Positions 1-6,759 are shown, numbered from the stretch's first letter. The stretch is DNA of 12,762 nucleotides from Actinomycetota bacterium (GCA_030839005.1 JAUZEM010000291.1:1-12762), one strand, 5' to 3'. The notes: generated by a model not told the origin, from the letters alone. Numbers and translations: made by a program.

Positions 1-421
1 GCCCGACCGCGAGTCCCATCGGGACATCGTCGGGCGAGTCGGGGTATCTCGCCATGCGGTCCGTAGCCCAGCGAAAGTACGCCTTCAGCGTCGATCTGAG
101 CCGTGGGTCGTCCGGAAGTCGGGCGTCGTCGATGGCCTGCACGAAGCAGACTTGCGCGCGTTCGTCCATCTCCACGTGTTCGCCGTTGCCCGAGTGCAAC
201 TTCGTGACCATCGTCTCGTCACCGATGGACGCGCTGTAGTTGGGTGGGCCGCCGAGCGCTTCCGCCCAATACGCGGCGAGTCGCTCAGTGTGCTGAGGGT
301 GATAGCCGTGCGAGAAGGCGTGGCTCACGATGGGGTCGGCGAGACAGCGCGCGTGCCATGCGTGCGCGAGTCTCAGAAAGGCGTCCTCACCGCCCGCGGC
401 ATCGAAGATCGTTTGCGACAC
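1..421 (-). CDS. Group II truncated haemoglobin-like protein (3' end beyond window)
   Basis: This is a small haem-binding globin of the truncated (2-over-2) class, expected to act in the cytoplasm in oxygen or nitric-oxide chemistry. Reading from a GTG at 421 gives 140 open residues before the window edge, so the C-terminus is missing. Family marks seen are FDAAGG near residues 6-11, LADP at 27-30, HPQHTERLAAYW at 41-52, ALGGP at 55-59 and LHSG at 75-78. His76 lies where the proximal haem ligand is expected. The residue aligning with the usual B10 tyrosine (FYxxVLADP) is His23 (WHARCLADP), which I believe is typical of one actinobacterial subgroup. The gene is divergent from the nucleoside hydrolase, 103 bases away. 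The GTG start was chosen because it precedes the conserved FDAAGG by four residues. The family call is firm. The physiological role is not visible from sequence. Confidence 0.85.
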   Translation of the reverse strand, partial: MSQTIFDAAGGEDAFLRLAHAWHARCLADPIVSHAFSHGYHPQHTERLAAYWAEALGGPPNYSASIGDETMVTKLHSGNGEHVEMDERAQVCFVQAIDDARLPDDPRLRSTLKAYFRWATDRMARYPDSPDDVPMGLAVG

Positions 422-492
422 AGCAATCAGTATCGCAGCATCTGCGACCACGGCGATTGTGCGACAGCCGGGAACGGCACGGGCGATCACGT

Positions 493-521
493 GTAGAAGG
501 ACGCAATCAGGGCGGTTCTAC
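493..521. repeat. Short inverted repeat before the nucleoside hydrolase start
   Basis: GTAGAA (493-498) and TTCTAC (516-521) form a perfect six-base inverted repeat with a 17-base spacer. It ends three bases before the GTG start at 525 and surrounds the likely ribosome binding site (AGGGCGG, about 509-515). It could be a weak operator or an RNA hairpin that masks the binding site. Six-base arms are also easily produced by chance. Confidence 0.3.
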
Positions 522-524
522 GAT

Positions 525-1454
525 GTGATCGTGGCAAGAAACGCCGGCGAGGCGACCGGTCGCGTTCCATTGCTTCTCGACACTGACATCGGCAGTGACA
601 TCGACGACGCGATCTGTCTCGCGTATCTCCTCGCCCACCCGCGTTGCGATCTGCGAGGCGTCACGACGGTGTCGGGTATGCCACGACTGCGTGCGTCTCT
701 CGCAGACGCAGTGTGTCGCGCGGCCGGCAGCAACGACGTCGAGATCCACGCCGGCACCGAGCACGGGATCGCGGGCCGGACACCGCAACCAGAGGTGCCG
801 CAAGCGGTGGTGCTCGACCGCTTCGACCACCGCAACGCGGACGAGTTCGCGCCGAACACGGCGGTGACGTTCCTGCGCGACGTCATCCGCTCCGCTCCGG
901 GCGAGATCACGCTTCTGTCGATCGGGCCGATGACGAACATCGCGCTGCTGTTCGTCACGTACCCCGAGGTTGCGCCGTTGCTGCGCTCGCTCATGATCAT
1001 GGGCGGCGCCTACTCCATGATGCCGTTCGTCGGCGGCGCGCAGGAGTGGAACGTGTCGTGCGACCCGGTTGCGGCACGCGCCGTATACCGCACGCCCGTT
1101 TCTGGGCATCGATCGGTCGGTATCAACGTGACCTCGCGTTGCACCATGCCGTGGGCTGACGCGATGCACCGGTTCTCGTCCATCGGCGGCGGACTCGCCG
1201 TCGTTGCGGCCGCGCTGGAGCAGGCGTGGAACCACAATGAGCACGTGACCTTCCACGATCCCCTCGCCGCCGTGTGCATCTTCGAACCGGACGTGTGCAC
1301 CTGGCGCGGAGGTCGGGTCTCGGTCGAGATGACCAGCCGGCGATTCCGTGGCGCCACCAGCTTCGATCCGGACCGCGACGGATCCCCGCACCAGGTCGCT
1401 GACCGCGTGGACGTCGACCGGTTCTTCGCGCGCTTCTTCGCGGTCTGGCCGTAG
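525..1454 (+). CDS. Inosine/uridine-preferring nucleoside hydrolase family protein
   Basis: A 309-residue enzyme of the nucleoside hydrolase family, which cleaves the N-glycosidic bond of ribonucleosides to give a base and ribose. The N-terminal calcium-binding signature is DTDIGSDIDDA (residues 19-29), the longer aspartate-cluster variant of the family. Other motifs in order are IGPMTNIALL (133-142), MGGA, EWNVSCDP (174-181, equivalent to EFNxxxDP) and FHDPLAAV (243-250). The last gives the C-terminal His244-Asp245 pair expected at the active site. Length matches the family (about 310). The frame is open further upstream, but homology begins just before the DTD motif. GTG at 525 is preceded by AGGGCGG at a good distance, and GTG at 531 is an alternative. 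The gene is convergent with the selenoprotein candidate, which ends 31 bases beyond it. Substrate preference cannot be read from the sequence. Confidence 0.93.
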   Translation: MIVARNAGEATGRVPLLLDTDIGSDIDDAICLAYLLAHPRCDLRGVTTVSGMPRLRASLADAVCRAAGSNDVEIHAGTEHGIAGRTPQPEVPQAVVLDRFDHRNADEFAPNTAVTFLRDVIRSAPGEITLLSIGPMTNIALLFVTYPEVAPLLRSLMIMGGAYSMMPFVGGAQEWNVSCDPVAARAVYRTPVSGHRSVGINVTSRCTMPWADAMHRFSSIGGGLAVVAAALEQAWNHNEHVTFHDPLAAVCIFEPDVCTWRGGRVSVEMTSRRFRGATSFDPDRDGSPHQVADRVDVDRFFARFFAVWP

Positions 1455-1485
1455 ATGCCACCGACCGCGAAACCCAAGACGCCGT

Positions 1486-2016
1486 CTATGTCCGGCAGAG
1501 TGCCGCCACGACCTCGTCGACGTCGGCATGGTCTGTGCTGTCGGCGTCCATGTGCTCGTAGCGGACTCGAGCGCCGGCGCCTATCACGAACGTCGCCCCG
1601 ATCTGCTTCACGCGCTTGCCGGCTCTGTGGACGTGATGTCCGCGCTTCGACGCTTCCCGGGTGGCCTTCCACGTTCGCGGGTGCAGGAGTTGGAACCAAT
1701 TGAGCGTTCGCAGCGACACGGCGTGCGCCGCCAACGCGTCGTCGTCGACGAGCACCAAGAACGGGATCCGCTCCTCGCGCACGAAGGCCTCGGCGTAGCG
1801 GCGGTCGCCGGTTCCGACCGCGACGATGTCGGCCCCCAGGCTCGTGATCTCGTCGTAGCGCTCGCGCAACTGCGCGGCATGCTCGCGGCAGTGCAGTCAA
1901 CCAAAGTGTCGGAGGAACACCAACACGACGGGCTGGTCGCGCCACAGATCGCCGAGTCGATGCGACGCGCCGGTTTGGTCGACGAGTGATATCTCGGAGA
2001 GCGCGGGGAGATCCAC
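1486..2016 (-). CDS. Putative selenoprotein: peroxiredoxin-like AhpC/TSA (PRXL2/SelU-like) protein with in-frame TGA at U40
   Basis: Translated from GTG at 2016 to TAG at 1488-1486 with one internal TGA (1899-1897), the product is 176 residues with a thioredoxin fold of the AhpC/TSA-like PRXL2 type. The N-terminus (VDLPALSEISLVDQTG) has the usual entry strand. VVLVFLRHFG (30-39) leads into position 40, encoded by TGA, followed by L-H-C43-REH. Homologues have CxxC here, so the TGA replaces the first, peroxidatic-type cysteine and gives UxxC. Downstream are GADIVAVGTG (61-70), the cis-proline strand RIPFLVLVDDD (83-93, Pro85) and the final GATFVIGAGARVRYEH strands (140-155), all in the same frame with no other defect. 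The reading frame and family are seen directly. Selenocysteine decoding is inferred from the TGA position and the downstream hairpin. If TGA is read as stop, only a 39-residue stub and a TTG-started 127-residue fragment without active site remain. It starts 10 bases after the GMC gene, with GGTAGG as ribosome binding site, so is likely its co-transcribed partner. Expected role: thiol/selenol peroxidase or disulfide reductase. Confidence 0.8.
1863..1876 (-). promoter_or_regulatory. Candidate bacterial SECIS hairpin after the in-frame TGA
   Basis: In the minus-strand mRNA, the bases 21-34 after the TGA read CGCGC-AGTT-GCGCG. This is a perfect five-base-pair stem closed by a four-base loop. The loop is reached 25 bases after the stop codon, inside the 16-37 base range described for bacterial SECIS elements. 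A guanine sits at loop position two, the feature most conserved for SelB recognition. A short lower helix (AGC 1883-1881 with GCT 1859-1857) can extend it across an internal loop. The element lies within coding sequence, so codon constraint and high GC could also produce it. Confidence 0.58.
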
Positions 2017-2026
2017 GCAGTCGAGC

Positions 2027-3727
2027 CTACCGGGGCCGGCTGCTCGTCAACTTCGGCAAGCCCGCGAGATCACGGCAGGCGCGGATTGCGAGCGCGACGA
2101 TCGTGAGCGTGGGGCCATAACCGGTCGACGTGGGGAACACCGACGAGTCGGTGCACACCATGTTCTCGACGTCGTGAAACCGCTGCCACCGGTCGACGAC
2201 GCTCGTCGCCGGATCGTCGCCCATGCGACACGTCCCCATGATGTGTCGCGACATCGACGCGCTTCGCCGCCCGGCCCGGTCGCCCTCGAGTGGCGGCGAG
2301 GTCGCGGCGAAGGTCGACTCCGCGCCGGCCTCGCGCATCACGGCGACGAGCCTCGGCGCGTAGTAGCGCGAGGCGACGACCTCGTGTGGGTGCACGTCGT
2401 ACGTCGCGCGCCCTGCGGGGAAACCGTGGACGTCTCGAACGGACGGATCGAGGTCGATCCGGTTCGTGGCCTGTGGCAGGTCCTCGCCCTGGATCGTGAA
2501 TGCCCACATGCGATCGCGCATCGTGGATTCGAGCATCTCGCGGGTGTGCGCGACACCGGGCGACGTGTACACGCCTTCCATGACCGGACCCCCGCCGCCA
2601 CCGTGTTCGGTCAGTCCGCCCCTGAAATAGGGGAGGCCGTGCTCGCGTGCGAACCTGCGCACGTCGTCGTCGATGATCATGTGGTCGTCGTGCAGGTGAG
2701 TCACCGACCGACCCCGGTGACCGTGCAGCCGGAACGGGAACCGGCCGATCACGAACGTCTGGAAGTGGTACATGAGATAGCGCCCGACGAGGCCGGACGA
2801 GTTCGCCAGGCCGGAACGCAACAGCAATCGGGGCGTCTCCCACGCGCCGCCCGCGACCACGACGATCCGGGCGCTCACCTCGTGCGCATCGCCGTCGAGA
2901 TCGCGGTAGCGCACGCCGCGCGCCTGCTTGCCCGCCGGGTCGAGCAATACGCGCTCGACGTAGGAGTCCGCGCGGATCTCGCACCGTCCGCTCCGCAGTG
3001 CGTTGCGCAGCGGTGCGATCGGATCGCCTTTGGCCTCGATCGGACATCCGTAGTAGGCGCAGAAGCCGCAGTTGTTGCACGCGGGCCGGCCGTCGTAGGG
3101 CACGGAGTTCACGCCGGTCGGCGCGCGGTACGGGTGGTAGCCGAGGCGCGTCGCGGCTTCGGTGGTCAGCGCGGCGCCGAACATGTCGGCGCCGGGCGGC
3201 ATCGGATACGGCCCGCTGCGCCATTCGGCGAACGGGTTCGCGTCTGCGTCGCCCGCGACGCCGACGAGCCGCTCGGCCTGCGCGTAATACGGCTCCATCT
3301 CGTCATAGTCGACGGGCCAATCGACAATGTCGGCACCTTCGATCGGACCGAGCGAGCTGTACGGCTTGAAGTCGACCGCACGCAACCGGGGGAGCTTGCC
3401 GTCGGCGTGGAAGCCGCCTCCGCCCACGGTCGACGGAAGGTTGTTCACCTCGCCCGCGAACAGGCGATCGCCATCGCGCTCGTCGCGCCGGTAGGTGCGC
3501 GGCTCGAGGAACGGGTCGGGGCCGAGGAAGTAGCGACGCAACGACTTGATCTCGTCGTTCGAGACGTGACCCAGCCCGGCAAAGGGTGCCTCCAGCGAGA
3601 GGAGATGATTGCGGCCCTTCTCGAGCGCGATGACCGACCAACCCGCGCCCGTGAGCACGTCGGCCGCGGTCGCTCCCGCGGGTCCGGTCCCGACGACGAC
3701 CGCGTCGCAATCGCGAGGCTCAGGCAC
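2027..3727 (-). CDS. GMC-family FAD-dependent oxidoreductase
   Basis: A 566-residue flavoprotein of the glucose-methanol-choline type, in the branch that pairs with Gluconate_2-dh3 subunits. The FAD-binding Rossmann motif VVGTGPAGA is at residues 11-19, with the matching acidic end of strand two (ALEKG, 34-38). PSTVGGGGFHADG (98-110) is the flavin-contact loop. A four-cysteine segment CNNCGFCxxxxC (C217, C220, C223, C228) precedes IEAKGDP. The C-terminal domain has SRHIMGTCRMG (493-503) with His495 as the likely catalytic base, ENMVCTDSSVFPTS (521-534) and GPTLTIVALAIRA (538-550). The usual second catalytic residue (Asn or His before PTLTI) appears to be Gly538. No signal peptide is seen, so it is probably cytoplasmic. 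It overlaps the small subunit by eight bases, indicating translational coupling. The substrate, likely an alcohol, polyol or sterol-like compound, is unknown. Confidence 0.94.
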   Translation of the reverse strand: MPEPRDCDAVVVGTGPAGATAADVLTGAGWSVIALEKGRNHLLSLEAPFAGLGHVSNDEIKSLRRYFLGPDPFLEPRTYRRDERDGDRLFAGEVNNLPSTVGGGGFHADGKLPRLRAVDFKPYSSLGPIEGADIVDWPVDYDEMEPYYAQAERLVGVAGDADANPFAEWRSGPYPMPPGADMFGAALTTEAATRLGYHPYRAPTGVNSVPYDGRPACNNCGFCAYYGCPIEAKGDPIAPLRNALRSGRCEIRADSYVERVLLDPAGKQARGVRYRDLDGDAHEVSARIVVVAGGAWETPRLLLRSGLANSSGLVGRYLMYHFQTFVIGRFPFRLHGHRGRSVTHLHDDHMIIDDDVRRFAREHGLPYFRGGLTEHGGGGGPVMEGVYTSPGVAHTREMLESTMRDRMWAFTIQGEDLPQATNRIDLDPSVRDVHGFPAGRATYDVHPHEVVASRYYAPRLVAVMREAGAESTFAATSPPLEGDRAGRRSASMSRHIMGTCRMGDDPATSVVDRWQRFHDVENMVCTDSSVFPTSTGYGPTLTIVALAIRACRDLAGLPKLTSSRPR

Positions 3728-4286
3728 GCCCGCTCACCTCGTCGTCGGTGTAGCCGCGCGGTTGCACGTCGCCCTCGAAACCGATGGCGCGCCAGCCCGC
3801 GCGGTCGCGATTGCCGCCGTACTCGGGCGGGCCGTACGCGCCCTCGCACGCATGGACGTACAGCACACCGCGAAGCTCGCCTTGCGCGTGCAGGCGACGA
3901 TCCTGCTCGTCGCCGTCGACCTCGCAGAAGTCGGCGCCGAGCGCGACGATGCCGTTGCGGTAGATCTCCTGCCAACCGCGGGTGGGACCGTTGAACTCTC
4001 GTTCCGGCATCCCGCGTGAACCTTCGATACGCGTTCGCCACGCAAGTTCCTCGTGCGGCGAGAGCGGGATGAACCGCGCGAACGAGGCCTCGCCCCCGAA
4101 GCGGCCGCTGAACGGCCCGCCCGCAAAGATGCGCGGCGGATCGAATGTGAACGCACCGAGCAGGTTGTCGACGTAATCGGCCACGCCGAGCGCCGCTCCG
4201 CCGGGATGCGCATCGAGCGGTGGTACGAGCCGATCGACCGCGGCGGAGACCACGCCGTGTTCGTGATCGGTCAGAAAGCGCGGCAC
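3720..4286 (-). CDS. Gluconate 2-dehydrogenase subunit 3 family protein
   Basis: A 188-residue protein of the Gluconate_2-dh3 family, the small partner of membrane or soluble GMC dehydrogenases. The pattern LTDHEHGVVSAAVDRLVPP (5-23) at the N-terminus and PEYGGNRDRAGWRAIGFEG (154-172) at the C-terminus are the family's hallmark segments. Many relatives carry a Tat signal at the N-terminus. This one has none, in agreement with the apparently cytoplasmic GMC partner. It starts at GTG 4286, whose G is shared with the marR stop codon (TAGTG), and ends eight bases inside the GMC gene. The tight coupling on both sides supports a single operon and a complex with the GMC protein. The role of this subunit (assembly, stabilisation or electron transfer) is not settled by sequence. 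Confidence 0.9.
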   Translation of the reverse strand: MPRFLTDHEHGVVSAAVDRLVPPLDAHPGGAALGVADYVDNLLGAFTFDPPRIFAGGPFSGRFGGEASFARFIPLSPHEELAWRTRIEGSRGMPEREFNGPTRGWQEIYRNGIVALGADFCEVDGDEQDRRLHAQGELRGVLYVHACEGAYGPPEYGGNRDRAGWRAIGFEGDVQPRGYTDDEVSGRA

Positions 4287-4792
4287 TACGGACGGGAGCG
4301 GTCTTCGGGCACGATCTTCCGGAGGATCTTGGCCAGCGTCTCGAGATCGCGCAGGCTCAACGCGCGCAGGTTGTCGGGCGCTTCGTACATCCGCGCTTCG
4401 ACCTGGCTGCGTATCTTCGCGCCCTTGCGGGTAAGAGCCACGGTGCGAATGCGCCGATCACCCGGGTGGGCGCGGCGTTCGGCAAGTCCGTGCTCCTCGA
4501 GCCGGTCGACGAGCCAGGTCACGTTCGACGCGTCACACTTCCATGCGCCCGCGAGCGAACTCATCGACTGCGGTTCCTCGGGGTCGAGCTGGAGGAGCGC
4601 GTGCATCGCACCGGGATTGAGCCCGAACGACGCCGCGAGTGCAGGAAACTCCTCCTTGCGCACCATGAGCAGTGCCGTGAGCAGGCGCCACACGGTGTCG
4701 GCAGGGTCGTGGACGGGGACCGGCTCGATGGTCACTTCCGGATCGTACGATTGTTCACGCGATGTTTCAAGTACTTCGAAGGTTGATGACAT
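4286..4792 (-). CDS. MarR-family transcriptional regulator
   Basis: A 168-residue winged-helix regulator of the MarR family. The central region shows the typical order: a helix with LNPGAMHALLQLDPEEP (58-74), MSSLAGAWKCDASNVTWLVDRLEEHGL (77-103) as recognition helix region, then the wing AERRAHPGDRRIRTVALTRKG (104-124) with its DxR basic tip, followed by dimerisation helices. Length matches the family. The start ATG at 4792 was chosen because upstream codons fall within the divergent exporter gene. No good ribosome binding site precedes it, so a very short leader or leaderless mRNA is possible. It is first of a four-gene minus-strand cluster and divergent from an ABC exporter, an arrangement common for MarR repressors that sense a small molecule exported or metabolised by their neighbours. 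The ligand is unknown. Confidence 0.93.
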   Translation of the reverse strand: MSSTFEVLETSREQSYDPEVTIEPVPVHDPADTVWRLLTALLMVRKEEFPALAASFGLNPGAMHALLQLDPEEPQSMSSLAGAWKCDASNVTWLVDRLEEHGLAERRAHPGDRRIRTVALTRKGAKIRSQVEARMYEAPDNLRALSLRDLETLAKILRKIVPEDRSRP

Positions 4793-4794
4793 AG

Positions 4795-4816
4795 ATACTT
4801 GACATCGTTCAAGCAT
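4795..4816. promoter_or_regulatory. Candidate MarR operator palindrome between marR and the ABC exporter
   Basis: ATACTTGA (4795-4802) and TCAAGCAT (4809-4816) are inverted with a six-base spacer, matching at seven of eight positions. The palindrome lies in the 43-base gap between the divergent genes and overlaps a TTGACA hexamer (4799-4804). A second pair of TCAAG-like half sites (TCAAGTACTTCGA, 4767-4779) lies just inside marR. Size, symmetry and position fit a MarR dimer site repressing both directions. Exact promoter elements could not be set with confidence. Confidence 0.5.
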
Positions 4817-4835
4817 ATGTGAGAGGCTCGGATCC

Positions 4836-5831
4836 ATGACGAATGCCATCATCGTCGAAGATCTGCGAAAGCGGTTCGGTTCGGTCGTCGCCCTCGACGG
4901 GGTCGACTTCGCGGTCCCGACCGGCACCGTCCTCGGGCTGCTCGGTCCGAACGGCGCGGGCAAGACCACCTCCGTGCGCGTCCTCACCACGAACCTGCGG
5001 CCCGATGCCGGTCGCGCCGAGGTGCTCGGGCTCGACGTCACCCGCGACGCGCAAGCTGTGCGCGAGCGCATCGGTCTCGCGGGGCAGTACGCCGCGGTCG
5101 ACGAGAACCTGACAGGTCACGAGAACCTGCGCATGGTCGGCCGGCTGTCACACCTGTCGAAGTCGGTGGTCCTCGCCCGAGCCGGCGAGCTGCTCGAGCG
5201 GTTCGCGCTGGCCGAGGCTGCCGATCGCCCCGTGCGCACGTACTCGGGGGGAATGCGGCGCCGCCTCGACCTCGCGGCCGCACTCGTACACCGCCCGCCG
5301 GTTCTCTTCCTCGACGAGCCGACGACCGGCCTCGACCCGAGCGGTCGCCAAGACCTCTGGGGCGTGATCGAAGGCCTCGTGCGTGAGGGCACGACGTTGC
5401 TCCTCACGACGCAGTACCTCGAAGAGGCCGATCGCCTGGCGGACAACATCGTGGTGATCGATCACGGGAGCGTGATCGCAGAGGGCACGGCGTCGCAGCT
5501 GAAAGCAAAGTTGGGTGCGACGATCGTGGAGGTTGGCTTCGCCGATCCGGCGATCGCGCAGCGCGCGCAGGCCGAGTTGGCCCGCATCGGCTTGTGCGAC
5601 GTCGGTGCCGCCTCGACGGTCGTAGAGCTCAAGGTCGACGACGGGGCGCGGGTCGTGCTCGACGTCGTACGGACCCTCGATCACGCGCACCTCGAGCCGG
5701 TCACGCTCACGGTGCGCGAGCCGACGCTCGACGACGTCTTCCTCACCCTCACCGGCCACAAGGCCGAGGAGCCCGTTGCCGAGGACGCGCCGGTCGAGAC
5801 CGGCCGCCGGCGGACCCGAGGTGCAGCATGA
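4836..5831 (+). CDS. DrrA-type ABC transporter ATP-binding protein
   Basis: A 331-residue ATPase of the daunorubicin-resistance (DrrA) group of ABC-2 exporters, which powers efflux through the downstream permease. Walker A is GPNGAGKTT (37-45), the Q-loop glutamine is Q84, the signature is YSGGM (136-140), and Walker B is VLFLDEP (156-162) followed by TTGLDPSGR. The H-loop reads TTQYLEEAD, with glutamine (Q193) where other ABC ATPases have histidine, a known trait of the DrrA group. The C-terminal 100 residues are the usual DrrA extension with EPTLDDVFLTLTGH. ATG 4836 is preceded by GAGAGG nine bases upstream. The stop overlaps the permease start (ATGA). Drug or lipid substrates are typical of the family. 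The actual cargo is unknown. Confidence 0.97.
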   Translation: MTNAIIVEDLRKRFGSVVALDGVDFAVPTGTVLGLLGPNGAGKTTSVRVLTTNLRPDAGRAEVLGLDVTRDAQAVRERIGLAGQYAAVDENLTGHENLRMVGRLSHLSKSVVLARAGELLERFALAEAADRPVRTYSGGMRRRLDLAAALVHRPPVLFLDEPTTGLDPSGRQDLWGVIEGLVREGTTLLLTTQYLEEADRLADNIVVIDHGSVIAEGTASQLKAKLGATIVEVGFADPAIAQRAQAELARIGLCDVGAASTVVELKVDDGARVVLDVVRTLDHAHLEPVTLTVREPTLDDVFLTLTGHKAEEPVAEDAPVETGRRRTRGAA

Positions 5832-6646
5832 CCGCGATCGCCATTCCGACCACGATCGAGCGGCCGAAGCATGGCGCGTTCAGCTGGGCCGTGCAGGACG
5901 CGCTGACGGTCACGTGGCGCAACCTGGTCGCGATGAAGCGCACGCCGCAGGTTCTGGTGTTCTCGACGATCCAGCCGATCATCTTCGTGCTGATGTTCCG
6001 TTACGTCTTCGGCGGCGCGATCCGGATCCCGGGCGTGACCCATTACGTCGACTATCTGATGCCCGGCGTGTTCGCACAGACCGTCGTGTTCGGATCCATC
6101 CAGACCGGTGTCGGGTTGGCCGAGGACCTGCACAAGGGCCTCATCGAGCGATTTCAATCGCTTCCGATGGCGCGCTCCGCGGTGCTCGCCGGACGCACGC
6201 TCGCCGATCTCGTCCGCAACGTGTTCGTCGTGGCCCTGATGGTCGGGGTCGGCTTCATCGTCGGGTGGCGTATTCACACGAGCGTGTTCGGCCTGCTCGC
6301 CGGCATCGGGCTGATGTTGCTCTTCGCGCATTCCCTTTCGTGGGTCTTCGCCCTCGTCGGATTGTCGGCGGCCAACGCGGAAGCCGCCCAGGCTGCATCG
6401 TTCCCGATCCTCGCGCCCCTCGTGTTCGCGTCGACGGCGTTCGTGTCGGCGGCCTCGATGCCCGCGCCGCTCGAGTGGTTCGCGAACCACCAGCCGGTGT
6501 CGATCGTGATCGACGCGGTACGCGCCGTCACCTACGGCGGGCAGTTCGCGTCGACGAGCAAAGTGTTCGCCGCGATCGCATGGAGTCTCGCCATCATCGT
6601 GGTCGCGGCGCCGCTCGCGGTGCGGATGTACCGTCGGAAAGTCTGA
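5828..6646 (+). CDS. DrrB-type ABC-2 transporter permease
   Basis: A 272-residue membrane protein of the ABC-2 permease family, the transmembrane half of the exporter encoded with the upstream ATPase. About six hydrophobic segments are visible near residues 43-60, 78-96, 129-148, 153-180, 190-210 and 247-264. The amphipathic stretch EDLHKGLIERFQSLPMARS (99-117) between segments two and three is the cytoplasmic coupling region found in DrrB-like proteins. The ATG at 5828 overlaps the ATPase stop, so the two are translationally coupled and likely made in equal amounts. The open frame continues upstream, but that part lies in the ATPase gene and is not homologous to permeases. Confidence 0.95.
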   Translation: MTAIAIPTTIERPKHGAFSWAVQDALTVTWRNLVAMKRTPQVLVFSTIQPIIFVLMFRYVFGGAIRIPGVTHYVDYLMPGVFAQTVVFGSIQTGVGLAEDLHKGLIERFQSLPMARSAVLAGRTLADLVRNVFVVALMVGVGFIVGWRIHTSVFGLLAGIGLMLLFAHSLSWVFALVGLSAANAEAAQAASFPILAPLVFASTAFVSAASMPAPLEWFANHQPVSIVIDAVRAVTYGGQFASTSKVFAAIAWSLAIIVVAAPLAVRMYRRKV

Positions 6647-6653
6647 GTCCGCG

Positions 6654-6687
6654 GCGCAGCGACGAAGCTCCCTTTCCGTCGCCGCGC
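6654..6687 (+). terminator. Strong hairpin just after the permease gene
   Basis: GCGCAGCGACG (6654-6664) and CGTCGCCGCGC (6677-6687) pair over 11 positions with one mismatch around a 12-base loop, starting eight bases after the permease stop. Position and strength suggest transcript termination or 3'-end protection of the exporter mRNA. No T-run follows, so it is not a classical intrinsic terminator. Confidence 0.42.
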
Positions 6688-6759
6688 GGCAATCGCAGAC
6701 GGTGTTTGAATCGTCGCCGCCCACGGCGTACGCTAAATGTGAGCGGTCGTTGCCCCAGA

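Noticed and set aside
1476..1488. AGAC-GCC-GTCT hairpin at the end of the peroxiredoxin-like gene as a terminator
   Set aside because: The stem is only four base pairs and overlaps the stop codon, with no real T-run after it. It is too weak to call.
1486..1869. 127-residue protein starting at TTG 1869 as a complete gene
   Set aside because: Homologous sequence continues upstream in the same frame through the TGA to GTG 2016. A start at 1869 would leave out the strand and the redox motif of the thioredoxin fold.
1897..1899. The TGA as an ordinary pseudogene-making stop
   Set aside because: Not excluded, but less likely. The rest of the frame is undamaged, the codon sits on the catalytic cysteine position and a SECIS-like hairpin follows. 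Reads and the host's sel genes would decide.
1010..1945. 311-codon minus-strand frame over the nucleoside hydrolase and the peroxiredoxin-like gene
   Set aside because: It is another frame of two supported genes, with low-complexity Arg-rich translation and no domain.
2174..3994. 606-codon open frame on the plus strand
   Set aside because: It is antisense to the GMC and Gluconate_2-dh3 genes. The translation is rich in Arg, Ala and Val without any domain, as expected for a GC-rich shadow frame.
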